Under the pieces are notes generated by a model. It worked only from the letters and a program-made list of their open reading frames with translations. It did no database searches and was not told the origin of the DNA. 64,000 bases of DNA, taken from the NCBI GenBank assembly GCA_029251165.1, contig JAQXDW010000046.1, positions 1 to 64,000 on the forward strand. Direction: 5' to 3'. The stretch is from Myxococcota bacterium (GTDB taxonomy: Bacteria; Myxococcota_A; UBA796). Below, piece after piece: positions 7,101 through 16,478 of the stretch. The position numbers and the translations under genes were made by a program. Within the stretch, counting starts at the first letter, position 1; each line of letters begins with the position of its first letter.

Positions 7101-9143
7101 CATCAGCTTCGCGATTGCTCCGCTCAGCTCTTGTGTGGTGAACGGCTTGGTCAGGATGTTGCGCCCGAGCAGGCGCTCCTCGATCAGAGAGCCTGAGATA
7201 AACAGCACCGACAGATCAGCGCGAATCTTGAGAATCTCTTGAATCAAGACATCACCGCGCATCTGCGGCAGGTGGACATCGGTGATCACCAGATCGAACC
7301 GATCGGCATCGGCCCGGATCAGCGCGAGGGCCTCAAGGGGCGTCGCAGCCGTCTGCACCGAGTAGCCCTGTCTCGTCAGCATGCGCGCGGTGGTGTATCG
7401 GATCCGCTCTTCGTCCTCGACGAGGAGAAGTCGGCCGCTGACGTCAGGCACGGAGCCAGGCCGGTCACTCGGGGGCGGAGCGTCGGCGCGGGGAAGCGCG
7501 ATCCGGAAACTCGCACCATGGCCAGGGGTGCTGTCGACCGAGAGGAAGCCCCCGCTCTGGCGGATGACGCCATAGACCATTGACAGCCCCAGCCCGGTCC
7601 CCAGGCCCTCAGGCTTGGTCGTAAAGAACGGCTCAAAGATGCGATCCAGCACCTCTGACGGAATGCCGATGCCGTTGTCGGCAAAGACAGCCATGACGTA
7701 TGCGCCAGGCTGGACATCAACGAGCGCCGCGGCGGCCTCAGCATCGAGGACAACATTCTCAAGAGATATCCGCAGCCGCGCCCCGGAGGCATTGGCCATG
7801 GCATCACGCGCATTGAGGGCGAGGTTGATGATGACCCGCTCCAGCAGTCCAGAGTCAGCCATCACCGGCCAGACCCCACGGCCAAGATCAATCTCAAGGG
7901 AGACCTGCTCTCCCAGCAGCCGACGAATCAGCCGCTCCAGCCGCTCCAGTATTCCGACGAACGAGAGCTGATTCACGCTCATCGGCTGGCGTCGGCTGAT
8001 GGTGAGGAGCTGACGGGTGAGCGTGGCTGCCTGGTGGGTGACCTGGATGACCTCTTCGACATCGCTGCGCGCAGGGTGGTCGAGCGTCAGAGCACCAAGG
8101 GTCAGCTGGCTGTAGGAGCTGATTGCGGTGAGGAAGTTGTTGAAGTCATGGGCCAGCTCACCGGCAAGCTGACCTGCGGCTTCCATCCGCTGCACCCGCT
8201 GGAGACGGTTCTGAAGCTCCTGGCGGTCGTTGATGTCCTTGATGATGGTGATGGCGTAGATGATCTCGCCGCTGAGTCCAACCACCGGGGCACTGGAGAT
8301 CTCCAGGGAGCTCCAGCGGCCGTCGAGGAACATCTCAACATCGTCGACGCTGCACCGCTCGCCGACTTGCGCACGGAACATGGGAAGCTGCTCGTGCGGG
8401 TAAGGAGTTCCCTCACCCACAACACGCATCTGGGCGGCTTCCATGATCGCCTTGAGGGGGGTGCCTTGGTGGAGCGAGTTGCCACCGAGCAGGGTGTCGG
8501 CCAGGACATTGGCGTAGGCCGAGCAGCCATCCGTGTCGCTGATGAGCAGCGCAACCGGGATTCCCTCGATGAGCCGCAAGAAGCGCCGCTCTCCTTCCCG
8601 CAGCATGTTCTGAAGGCTCCGCTCCAGGGTACGATCCGACCCGATGAGGGTCCAGCCCCCCAGCTCGGGCACGTGCTCGATCTCGCAGTCCAGCGTCTGA
8701 GACGAGAGCACCAACTCCAGCCGCCCGCCGCCCGCCTTTAGCACAGCCGTGAGGTCTTCTTGGTCCGCCTCGTCGAGGACATCCACCAGAGGAGTACCCG
8801 TCGTAACCAGCTCCCTCAGGAGCCCCTCAGAGCGAAGAATCTGAGTGGTCGTGGACATGACTATGGCGAGATCGGTGCGCGCGGGGAGCGGCGCAGATTC
8901 CATGGTGACAAGTCGATTCTCGCCGACAGACTGGACACAGATCCGCAGGGCGGCAGCATGCAGAAGCCCACCACCTTCCAGAGCCAATGTCCGGGCATCT
9001 GGGTACTCATCAAAGACCTGACGGGCTGTCGGGTTGATGTGTAGAGTCACACCATCCGCAGAGATTAGGACGACTCCGCCCGGGATCAACTCGAGCAGCG
9101 GTGACCATGCCATCGTGTCAGACTGTACATCCAAGCTCATCAA
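7086..9143 (-). CDS. PAS hybrid sensor histidine kinase with receiver domain
   Basis: A 685-residue soluble kinase without transmembrane segments. Order: an N-terminal PAS-like domain (about 12-120), a second PAS (about 185-310), HisKA with the phospho-acceptor in ELAHDFNNFLTAI (about 335), HATPase with N box NLALNARDAM, G1 DNGIGIP and G2 GTGLGLSMVYG, then a receiver domain (about 565-680) with acidic pair VEDEE, phospho-acceptor ITDVHLP and Lys in ILTKPF. The DFNNFL box is typical of the large family of single-protein phosphorelays in myxobacteria. No output domain is fused and no regulator gene is adjacent. Its ATG overlaps the stop of the HTTM gene (ATGA). Confidence 0.95.
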   Translation of the reverse strand: MMSLDVQSDTMAWSPLLELIPGGVVLISADGVTLHINPTARQVFDEYPDARTLALEGGGLLHAAALRICVQSVGENRLVTMESAPLPARTDLAIVMSTTTQILRSEGLLRELVTTGTPLVDVLDEADQEDLTAVLKAGGGRLELVLSSQTLDCEIEHVPELGGWTLIGSDRTLERSLQNMLREGERRFLRLIEGIPVALLISDTDGCSAYANVLADTLLGGNSLHQGTPLKAIMEAAQMRVVGEGTPYPHEQLPMFRAQVGERCSVDDVEMFLDGRWSSLEISSAPVVGLSGEIIYAITIIKDINDRQELQNRLQRVQRMEAAGQLAGELAHDFNNFLTAISSYSQLTLGALTLDHPARSDVEEVIQVTHQAATLTRQLLTISRRQPMSVNQLSFVGILERLERLIRRLLGEQVSLEIDLGRGVWPVMADSGLLERVIINLALNARDAMANASGARLRISLENVVLDAEAAAALVDVQPGAYVMAVFADNGIGIPSEVLDRIFEPFFTTKPEGLGTGLGLSMVYGVIRQSGGFLSVDSTPGHGASFRIALPRADAPPPSDRPGSVPDVSGRLLLVEDEERIRYTTARMLTRQGYSVQTAATPLEALALIRADADRFDLVITDVHLPQMRGDVLIQEILKIRADLSVLFISGSLIEERLLGRNILTKPFTTQELSGAIAKLMSERQ

Positions 9144-10117
9144 GTCATTGTATTCCGTAGTCTGGTTTTAACTTTTTCTACCATCTGATGAAACTCATCG
9201 GGATGAAAGCATGCTGGGTAAAGAGATAGTATTGCCCATGGAAAAATACCAAGCTGCAGTGTCAGTGAGGTTCCGATATGAAAAGATGCGCCGATTATAA
9301 GGTAAATCGTACGAAAAGAGAGCCGATTCATCAGCGCACGCAGCCGGCCGGCTCGATTGCGGGTGTCGCGATAATACAGCGCCAGCAGCAGCAGCGGAGC
9401 GCTCCACTCCCAGCACCAGGTGCTCGCGGTGAAGAACTGGGTGGCTGGGTATAGGCCATCAAGACTCGGGAGCGTTCCCATCGCAAACGCTGGATCCCGC
9501 ATGGCGATATACAGCGCGCTCCAACCTCCGAATGGAGTCCATGAGCTCGAGACCTTCTGTATTCCAGCCGTGAAGTACAATATAACAAGCTGAATGACAA
9601 CGAGATAGCGGGGCCAGGCCGGTATCCGCTGCCCATCACCACGCCAGGAGCCCGTTCGGATCCACGCATCGATGGACCAGACCCGCCCAGCGCTGGAGAA
9701 CGCGAGCAAGAGGACGACGTTGCGGATGAGCATGTCGATGCCGCGATCAGAGGCCGGCAGGCCGAGCGCGAGCTGAGTCCAGACCAGGACCAGCGCGAGC
9801 GCTGAGAGCCGGGTAAACAGGCCGAGGCCGAGCATTACAGTCAGCGCAACCACGAGTCCAAAGCCCATCCATGCTGCATCCGCCCCGGTGGTGAAGGTCG
9901 CATACAGCCAGGGAACAGTCTTGTGCGACATCGGCGTCCCCATGCCACCACCAGCCAAGGGTGCAAACAACGGTACGACAAGTTTTAGCCAGTAGATGCG
10001 TATCCAGTCATACAGCACAACTGCCGACAGGAGAATGCGAACCAGGGCGACCATTCGGGGATCCTCTCGTCGATCCCACAGCGCGATCCAGCGGCGCAGC
10101 AGGCTCACAGCGACCAC
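9140..10117 (-). CDS. HTTM domain integral membrane protein
   Basis: A 325-residue multi-pass membrane protein with the look of the HTTM family (relatives of vitamin K-dependent gamma-carboxylase): an early helix with ALVRILLSAVVLYDW, RGIDMLIRNVVLLLAFSSAGRVWSID in the middle, and LVILYFTAGIQKVSSSWTPFGGWSALYIA further on. Known members need further domains for carboxylation; bacterial HTTM proteins alone have no defined reaction. It overlaps the upstream 230-residue gene by 13 bases and the histidine kinase by four. The partner upstream has a single membrane anchor, so the two probably act as a pair, as is often seen with HTTM genes. Confidence 0.85.
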   Translation of the reverse strand: MVAVSLLRRWIALWDRREDPRMVALVRILLSAVVLYDWIRIYWLKLVVPLFAPLAGGGMGTPMSHKTVPWLYATFTTGADAAWMGFGLVVALTVMLGLGLFTRLSALALVLVWTQLALGLPASDRGIDMLIRNVVLLLAFSSAGRVWSIDAWIRTGSWRGDGQRIPAWPRYLVVIQLVILYFTAGIQKVSSSWTPFGGWSALYIAMRDPAFAMGTLPSLDGLYPATQFFTASTWCWEWSAPLLLLALYYRDTRNRAGRLRALMNRLSFRTIYLIIGASFHIGTSLTLQLGIFPWAILSLYPACFHPDEFHQMVEKVKTRLRNTMT

Positions 10118-10797
10118 CGCTCATGGAGGCGCTTCGTGAGCGGCTCGCGGACCCGCATGCGCGCATGGCGTCGCTTGTCTGGTATCGGCTCCCCTTCTCC
10201 GGTACCCGGCGGAATGATCCGCACCAGATCAAGCCGAACCTGAACGGCGTCAAGGTCCGGTCGGCTCTGAAAGAGGTCCCAGGCGACCCAGTCTACGAAG
10301 CGATTGTAGAGGCTGCCGGGCTTGGGTCGGTCGCCGTTGTCGTCGTAGATCCCACGGACGCGTCGATAGCGCATCAGGCGGCTGAGGTCATCGCTGCTGC
10401 TCCCCGGGGCAGAGAAGAGGACCTGCCACGCTCCATTCTTCTCCCGAGCCTCAATGACCAGCCGGCCAGCGTAGGGATCGGGGTAAGCAAACAGCCCCCA
10501 GCTCTGGCCGGTGCCTGTGAGCCTCTTGAGCGGCCGCAGCGGAGCCATGGAGGCCCTGCGGAATCGAGTCGCCCCCTCCCCAACAACCAGGGCACGTGCG
10601 ACCAGCTCTTCCTCGGTCAGCGACACGCCGAGGTCATTGAGCAGGGTCGTCCAGCGGGTCACCTCGTCCTGGGCAATCGGGTGCTGGAGGTCACGCGCGC
10701 GCAGCTCCGGCAGGGGCAGAGCATCGACCCACTGGGCCACCAACACCACGCTGATCAGCAGGGCGCGGACTGCTGGCCAGGTGCGCAGCTCAGCCAT
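10105..10797 (-). CDS. Membrane-anchored protein of unknown function, HTTM partner
   Basis: About 230 residues. The chosen start MAELRTWP at 10797 gives one N-terminal hydrophobic segment (about 9-26), leaving the rest outside the cytoplasm. A longer frame begins at 10830, but that would add residues inside the deoA 3' end. There are no Cys pairs or obvious catalytic motifs. The C-terminal 40 residues are strongly basic. Overlaps deoA by eight bases and the HTTM gene by 13. The neighbouring HTTM gene suggests a shared role. I cannot name a family. Confidence 0.7.
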   Translation of the reverse strand: MAELRTWPAVRALLISVVLVAQWVDALPLPELRARDLQHPIAQDEVTRWTTLLNDLGVSLTEEELVARALVVGEGATRFRRASMAPLRPLKRLTGTGQSWGLFAYPDPYAGRLVIEAREKNGAWQVLFSAPGSSSDDLSRLMRYRRVRGIYDDNGDRPKPGSLYNRFVDWVAWDLFQSRPDLDAVQVRLDLVRIIPPGTGEGEPIPDKRRHARMRVREPLTKRLHERWSL

Positions 10798-12001
10798 CTC
10801 CAACCACAACCGCACCCGCGAGCAGCGCACGGGCCGCCTCCAGTCCGTGTCCTGCGTGTGTGATCGTCACCAGCGGCTCGCCGGCCTGGACCACCGCGCC
10901 GGTCTTGTGGTGAACCGTCACGCCGACCCCGGGGTGGATGTCCTGCTCTGCCCGCGCTCGGCCAGAGCCAAGGGCGAACGCAGCCTGACCGACCTCGAGG
11001 GCATCGCAGCGCGTGATGACGCCCGCGCGTGCCGCACAGAGGGGCTCCGTCTCGCAGCCGGCACCCCGCAAGGGCGCGCGAAGATCGCCGCCCTGAGCGG
11101 TGACCATGTGTGCAAAGCGCTCATATGCCGCGCCGCTTGAGAGCACCTCAGCGGCACGGGAGTCCCCGATGAGCGCACAGACCAGCGCAGAAAGATCCGA
11201 CGGTCCATCGCCCTGCAGGCAGCGGATCGCCTCAGTGACCTCCAGCGCATTGCCGACCGCCTCGCCCAGCGGCTGGTTCATGTCGGAGAGCACCACCCGA
11301 GTCGCAACCCCGGCCCCCTCTCCCACCGCCTTGAGGCTCGCTCCGAGAGCCTCAGCGTCTGCGCGCTGCTTCATGAACGCCCCGGTTCCCCACTTCACAT
11401 CCATCACCAGCTCGTCGATGCCCTCTGCGAGCTTCTTGGAGAGGATGCTGGCGGTGATCAGCGGGATGGAGGGAACGGTACAGGTCTCATTGCGGAGCGC
11501 ATAGAGGATGCGATCGGCTGGAGCAAGATCGTCGGTCTGGCCGCAGATAAAGCAGCCAACCTCAGCGAGAATCTCTTGGAGACGGGCCGTCGGCAGATCG
11601 GTCGAGAAGCCGGGGATCGCCTCCAGTTTGTCGAGGGTTCCGCCGGTGTGACCGAGCCCCCGACCGCTGATCATCGGCACCTTCCGGCCAAGCTCTGCCC
11701 ACAGCGGAGCGAGCACGAGCGAGACCTTGTCACCGACTCCGCCAGTGGAGTGCTTGTCCACAAACGGACCGGTCAGTCCCGGCCAGGAAAGAACCACACC
11801 CGAGTCTCGCATCGCGAGGGTCAAGGCAACGGTCTCTTCGGCGGTCATGCCGTGGATGAACACCGCAGAGAGAAACGCGGCGGCCTGGGGTCGAGAGACG
11901 CTTCCAGAGACAACACCGTCGATGAACCGGATGATGTCTGGACCGGCCAGGAGACCACCATCGCGCTTGGCCTCCAGGATCGACCGGATCCAGAGCCCCA
12001 T
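10790..12001 (-). CDS. deoA: Thymidine (pyrimidine-nucleoside) phosphorylase
   Basis: A 403-residue glycosyltransferase family 3 enzyme that splits thymidine or deoxyuridine with phosphate to base and deoxyribose-1-phosphate. The family signature is plain: DKHSTGGVGDKVSLVLAP (about 83-100) followed by SGRGLGHTGGTLDKLEAIPG (about 113-132). C-terminal biotinyl/lipoyl-like fold with GVGVTVHHKTGAVVQAGEPL. The length is slightly short of the usual 430-440. ATG overlaps the deoC stop in TGATG, so the two are coupled and the products feed one pathway. No deoB or deoD in the window. Confidence 0.95.
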   Translation of the reverse strand: MGLWIRSILEAKRDGGLLAGPDIIRFIDGVVSGSVSRPQAAAFLSAVFIHGMTAEETVALTLAMRDSGVVLSWPGLTGPFVDKHSTGGVGDKVSLVLAPLWAELGRKVPMISGRGLGHTGGTLDKLEAIPGFSTDLPTARLQEILAEVGCFICGQTDDLAPADRILYALRNETCTVPSIPLITASILSKKLAEGIDELVMDVKWGTGAFMKQRADAEALGASLKAVGEGAGVATRVVLSDMNQPLGEAVGNALEVTEAIRCLQGDGPSDLSALVCALIGDSRAAEVLSSGAAYERFAHMVTAQGGDLRAPLRGAGCETEPLCAARAGVITRCDALEVGQAAFALGSGRARAEQDIHPGVGVTVHHKTGAVVQAGEPLVTITHAGHGLEAARALLAGAVVVGDG

Positions 12002-12876
12002 CAGTAGCCGCCCTTGCCAGTACCACCCGTGACAATCGCGACGCTGGCGCTGGCACCCAGCCGATCGGCACCGGCTGCGATCATCTTCCGAGCATCTGCA
12101 GCAGTGCGCACTCCTCCGCTGGCCTTGACGCCGATGTCTGGGCCAACCACTGCGCGCATCAAGGCGATGTCTTCTGCCGTCGCACCGCCGCCGCCGAAGC
12201 CCGTGGAGGTCTTGACGAATGCAGCCCCCGCAGCGCGGGAGATCGCACAGCCCGCGATCTTTTCTTCCCGAGACAGCATGGCAGTCTCCAGGATGACCTT
12301 CACCGGCTTGCCGGCCGCAGCCTTCACAACACCAGAGATGTCGTCGTAGACCCGATCGTGCTCTCCGCTCTTGAGCCAGCCGATGTTGATGACCATGTCG
12401 ATTTCTTCTGCACCATCAGAGATAGCAGTGCGGGTCTCAGCGGCCTTTGCGGTGGAGACCATTGCGCCAAGCGGGAAGCCGACCACTGCGATCGGCTTCG
12501 TCGGACAGCCACGGAGCAGGTCCGCGACGAGACGAATCCAGGTGGTGTTCACACACACGCTGGCGAAGGTATGCGCACGTGCTTCCTCGCAGACCTTGAC
12601 GATCTGGGCGCGGGTCGCGGTGGGCTTGAGGAGGGTGTGGTCGATGTAGCTCGCCAGCCCGGAGGCCCCGTCCGGCACACTCCCCGCAGTCCCGATCCGA
12701 GACGCGCCCGCACCGACAAGGCCACGCAGCCCGGTGGAGTCCTGCCAGGTCCCACGGATCACGTCCGCCGGCGGAACCGCCTGAAGCTGAATTTCCCTGC
12801 GCACCCGATCAACCAGGCGGTTGACGATCGAATCGATCTGATCTTCGCTGAGGTGACTCCGGTTGTCCTGACTCAT
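12001..12876 (-). CDS. deoC: Deoxyribose-phosphate aldolase
   Basis: A class I aldolase that cleaves 2-deoxyribose-5-phosphate to glyceraldehyde-3-phosphate and acetaldehyde. The TIM barrel begins at [15 protein letters not shown]. The Schiff-base lysine is in FVKTSTGF and the second lysine in GVKASGG. It has about 70 extra N-terminal residues compared with most DeoC proteins. Start at 12876 is supported by CAGGAGCG just upstream; the frame also extends to 12942 without a good ribosome site. It leads the deoC-deoA-unknown-HTTM-kinase chain. A GGTGK-like tail closes the protein. Confidence 0.95.
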   Translation of the reverse strand: MSQDNRSHLSEDQIDSIVNRLVDRVRREIQLQAVPPADVIRGTWQDSTGLRGLVGAGASRIGTAGSVPDGASGLASYIDHTLLKPTATRAQIVKVCEEARAHTFASVCVNTTWIRLVADLLRGCPTKPIAVVGFPLGAMVSTAKAAETRTAISDGAEEIDMVINIGWLKSGEHDRVYDDISGVVKAAAGKPVKVILETAMLSREEKIAGCAISRAAGAAFVKTSTGFGGGGATAEDIALMRAVVGPDIGVKASGGVRTAADARKMIAAGADRLGASASVAIVTGGTGKGGY

Positions 12877-13054
12877 CACATCGCTCCTGTGGAAGCATCC
12901 AATAACCAAGCAAGCGATGGCCGGCAGTGACGGTTGACACAAGAGATGGGTACATGTCGCACGATAGAGCGGTCTTCAGGGGGGACTGAAGGGAAGAGAC
13001 GGTGAGACAGAGAGCATGCTACCCTTCCGTTGAAGCCCCCCACCGAGGACCACC

Positions 13055-16000
13055 ATGCGGCGCCAGATCGCCCCATCCGTTCTGCTGCTCCTCCCCCTGT
13101 CTGCCTCCGCGATCTCGGGCTCAGACGAGGATTTTTCTTGGCGTGATGCGGGAGCGTCGGTTCCTGCGCCCTTGAGCTGGGTCGACCTCGACAGCTCTGG
13201 CGGAACCGATGCCGGACTCACTGCCGGAAGCAGCGTCACCATCGAGCTGCCGTTTTCGTTTCCGTTCTACGGAACCGACTACACCGCCATCACGGTGTTT
13301 GAGTACGGCGTCATCGTGCCGGGCTCGGGGCAGAGCGGTCCCGGGGCGCGGACTTCTGGGGCCTGCGTCGCTGACGGCAGCTTCACCGCGCCGATGATCG
13401 CCCCAATCTGGACGACATACGACTTCAACGACAGCGGCATCCTCTACACCAAGACCTTTGACAACGCCGTCGTCATCGAGTGGCAGGATGTCCTCGTAGA
13501 GGGAACCGACACGGGCAGCCACTATGTCGGAGCGATCCTGTATGAGACCGGCGAGATCGCATTTACTTACCTGAAGACCTCCACAGGAAACACCACCACA
13601 CGCTCCGGACTCGCCGCCTCCTCAGGCGTCCAGGACGCCAGCGGAGACGGCGTCGAGCTGGGCTGCGAGTCCACCTACCTCACCAGCAGCAACGACAGCA
13701 TCTACATCACTCCCTGGGGGGTCCGGCACCTCGCCGGAGAGCTCGGTGTGACCGACTACGCTGAGGGCAGCCTGCTGGGCAGCAACAGCAACGACCGCTT
13801 CGGCTACAGCCTCGCCTCGGCCGGTGACATCGACGGTGACAGCGCTGCAGAGCTGCTGATCGGCGCGCCCTACAGCGACGATGCCGCCTCCAACGCCGGC
13901 GCGGTCTACCTGTTCTCCGGCGCCGACATCTCTGGAGAGATGGTCGGTGAAGCCGCTGCCGCAGCCCTCATCACCGGCGCCTCCTCTGGAGACCGGGCTG
14001 GGGAGTCCGTCGCCGGTGGCGGAGACGTCGACGCCGATGGCATGCCGGATGTCCTCATCGGCGCACCCTACGACGACACCGCCGCGACCAACGGCGGTGT
14101 CGCTGCGCTGCTGACTGGTGACGGGCTCTCCGGCAGCCTCACCATCTCTGACGCCGACGCCCTGTTCAGCGGCGCAAGCAGCAACGACTACGCGGGCACC
14201 TCGGTCGCGTTCGTGGGAGATGTCAACGGCGACGGCTACGACGATGTCCTCATCGGTGTCCCCTACAGCGACGAGGGCGCCTCAAATGGTGGACTCGCGG
14301 CACTTGTGCTCGGCGCCGCGACCCTGTCCGACCTCGACTTAACCAGCGCCGATGCCACCTGGAGCGGCATCTCGGCGAGCGACTATGCCGGCCAGACCGT
14401 CTCGGGTGTCGGCGACCTCGACAGCGACGGTCTGGCGGACTTCAGCATCGGTGCCTACGGCGAAGACTCCGGCGGCACCAACGCCGGCGCGCTCTATATC
14501 GTCTACGGCAGCACCAGCATCTCTGGTGACTCCAGCCTCTCTGGAGAGGTCGATCTGCTCGGAGACAGCGCCGGCGATGCTGCGGGAACCGCGCTCGCAG
14601 CGCTGGGAGACATCGACGGCGACGGAAACGACGACATCCTGGTTGGCGCCTACGGCTACGACAGCGGGGCCGGCGCAGGCTTCCTGCTCGGCGGACGGGC
14701 TGGGGGCTGGCCGTCTGCAGTGACAGGCTCGGAGGGCTACTTCGCCGGAGAGGGAACCGACCGGGTCGGCTGGGAGCTCGACAGCATGGCGCTGGCTCCG
14801 GAGAAGCCGGCTGTGGTGCTGGGCGCCTATGGAAACTCAGACGGCGCGAGCGTGGGCGGAGCCGTCTATATCGCCGAAGTCGACAGCCTCAGCGCTGAGA
14901 CCATCGGTCCAGAAGACGCCTACGGAGTAATCCTCGGAGAAGACTCTTCGGGCTACCTCGGCTATGCCGTGGCCACTGACGACTTCAACGGAGACGGCTA
15001 CGACGACGTAGTCGCTGGCGGCTACGGTGCAGACGGAGACGCCTCCGCCTCAGGGGCCGCCTGGCTCGTGACCGGTCAGCCGACCTACCCTGACAGCGAC
15101 GAGGACGGACACATCGCCACCGCTCTCGGCGGCCTCGACTGCGATGACCTCGACAGCAGCATCGGTCCGAGCAGCCCCGAAGCATGTGACGGACTCGACA
15201 ACAACTGCGATGGGCAGATCGACGAAGACTACGGCGACACCGACAACGACGGCATCGCAGACTGCATCGACTCAGAAGAGTGCGATGGAGTCGACAACGA
15301 CGGCGACGGCGACATCGACGAGGGCATGCCCGACGCTGACGGCGACGGGCTCTGCGATGACCTCGACGCCGAGGAGTGCGACGGTGTCGACAACGACGGC
15401 GATGGCTTCGCCGATGAAGACTATGACGACACCGACTCTGATGGCATCGCAGACTGCGTGGACGTCGAGGAGTGTGACGGACTCGACAACGACGGCGACG
15501 GGACCATCGACGAGGACTACGACGATACCGACGGCGACGGCGTTGCGGACTGCATGGACGGCGAGAGCTGCGACGGACTCGACAACGACGGCGATGGGCA
15601 GATCGACGAAGACTTCAGCGACACCGACAACGACGGCATCGCAGACTGCATCGACTCAGAAGAGTGCGATGGAGTCGACAACGACGGCGACGGCGACGTC
15701 GACGAGGGGCTGAACGACAACGACGACGATGGACTCTGCGATGAGATCGACGTCGAGGAATGCGACGGGCTCGACAACGACGGCGACGGACTCACTGATG
15801 AGGGCTTCGATGACACCGACGGCGACGGCACTGCCGACTGCGCCGACGGAGAAGAGTGCGACGGACTCGACAACGACGGCGACGGACTCACCGACGAGGG
15901 CTACCCCGACGCGGACAACGACGGCATCGCAGACTGCATCGACGTCGAGGAGTGCGACGGGCTCGACAACGACGGCGACGGGCTCGCCGACGAGGGCTAC

Positions 16001-16354
16001 CCCGATGCAGACTTCGACACCCTCCCAGACTGCATCGACTCAGAAGAGTGCGACGGACTCGACAACGACGGCGACGGAGACATCGACGAGGGCTTCGTGG
16101 ACATCGACGACGACGGGGCCGCAGACTGTATCGACGTCGAGGAATGCGACGGACTCGACAACGACGGCGATGGACTCGCCGACGAGGGCTTCGTAGACAC
16201 GGACGACGACGGTATCGCAGACTGCGTGGATCCCACTCCCGAGGGTGAGGAGAGCATCGAAGAGCCCCCCTCCGGGTGCAGCACTCTGCCAGCCGCACCA
16301 CGCTCAATTCTCGGTTTCATCGCAATCATCGTCGGAATCCGCCGACGTCGCTGA
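13055..16354 (+). CDS. Secreted FG-GAP propeller / Asp-rich repeat protein with sorting tail
   Basis: A 1099-residue exported protein. Signal peptide 1-19; a beta-sandwich N-terminal region (about 35-230); seven FG-GAP-type repeats (about 238-690) with GDxDGDGxxDxLIGAPY cores, enough for one seven-bladed propeller; then eleven copies (about 708-1065) of a roughly 34-residue unit around ECDGxDNDGDGxxDE, whose spaced Asp residues resemble calcium loops of thrombospondin type 3/MopE-type repeats. The tail, SGCSTLPAAPRSILGF.., has one Cys, a hydrophobic helix and RRRR, like MYXO-CTERM sorting signals. Likely anchored at or released from the cell surface. GAGG Shine-Dalgarno before the ATG. Ligand unknown. 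Confidence 0.9.
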   Translation: MRRQIAPSVLLLLPLSASAISGSDEDFSWRDAGASVPAPLSWVDLDSSGGTDAGLTAGSSVTIELPFSFPFYGTDYTAITVFEYGVIVPGSGQSGPGARTSGACVADGSFTAPMIAPIWTTYDFNDSGILYTKTFDNAVVIEWQDVLVEGTDTGSHYVGAILYETGEIAFTYLKTSTGNTTTRSGLAASSGVQDASGDGVELGCESTYLTSSNDSIYITPWGVRHLAGELGVTDYAEGSLLGSNSNDRFGYSLASAGDIDGDSAAELLIGAPYSDDAASNAGAVYLFSGADISGEMVGEAAAAALITGASSGDRAGESVAGGGDVDADGMPDVLIGAPYDDTAATNGGVAALLTGDGLSGSLTISDADALFSGASSNDYAGTSVAFVGDVNGDGYDDVLIGVPYSDEGASNGGLAALVLGAATLSDLDLTSADATWSGISASDYAGQTVSGVGDLDSDGLADFSIGAYGEDSGGTNAGALYIVYGSTSISGDSSLSGEVDLLGDSAGDAAGTALAALGDIDGDGNDDILVGAYGYDSGAGAGFLLGGRAGGWPSAVTGSEGYFAGEGTDRVGWELDSMALAPEKPAVVLGAYGNSDGASVGGAVYIAEVDSLSAETIGPEDAYGVILGEDSSGYLGYAVATDDFNGDGYDDVVAGGYGADGDASASGAAWLVTGQPTYPDSDEDGHIATALGGLDCDDLDSSIGPSSPEACDGLDNNCDGQIDEDYGDTDNDGIADCIDSEECDGVDNDGDGDIDEGMPDADGDGLCDDLDAEECDGVDNDGDGFADEDYDDTDSDGIADCVDVEECDGLDNDGDGTIDEDYDDTDGDGVADCMDGESCDGLDNDGDGQIDEDFSDTDNDGIADCIDSEECDGVDNDGDGDVDEGLNDNDDDGLCDEIDVEECDGLDNDGDGLTDEGFDDTDGDGTADCADGEECDGLDNDGDGLTDEGYPDADNDGIADCIDVEECDGLDNDGDGLADEGYPDADFDTLPDCIDSEECDGLDNDGDGDIDEGFVDIDDDGAADCIDVEECDGLDNDGDGLADEGFVDTDDDGIADCVDPTPEGEESIEEPPSGCSTLPAAPRSILGFIAIIVGIRRRR
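15179..16235 (+). repeat. Eleven coding repeats of about 100 bp (calcium-loop unit)
   Basis: Eleven tandem copies of an approximately 100-bp unit encode ECDGxDNDGDGxxDE plus a spacer of the type DTDNDGIADCID. The first copy ends NNCDG rather than NDGDG and is closest to the MopE-type motif CDGxDNxCDG. The spacers alternate between a few variants ending CIDSEE or CIDVEE, and near-identical DNA blocks recur (for example around 15190-15290 and 15590-15690), pointing to unequal exchange of multi-unit blocks. Confidence 0.85.
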
Positions 16355-16370
16355 CGACAGTTAGTGAGTC

Positions 16371-16394
16371 TTCCCCTTGTCAGTGACGGGGGAA
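16371..16394 (+). terminator. Possible weak hairpin after the propeller gene
   Basis: TTCCCC and GGGGAA can pair across a loop of about 12 bases. No T-run follows, so termination would have to be inefficient or factor-dependent. Confidence 0.25.
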
Positions 16395-16478
16395 TATGGC
16401 AGTAAGTAGCACTTGCCTGCGCGCCAGTGAGCATGTTGTGCGCGCTCTTATCATCACTTCTACTCTGAGAGCTCACCC

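Noticed and set aside
6743..7141. 132-residue ORF overlapping the TM2 gene
   Set aside because: Arg-rich shadow in another frame of the TM2 gene, which has a strong Shine-Dalgarno sequence and a family match.
15179..16235. CRISPR-like or satellite repeat array
   Set aside because: Repeats lie inside one long reading frame and encode the ECDGxDNDGDG unit; no spacers of uniform unrelated sequence.
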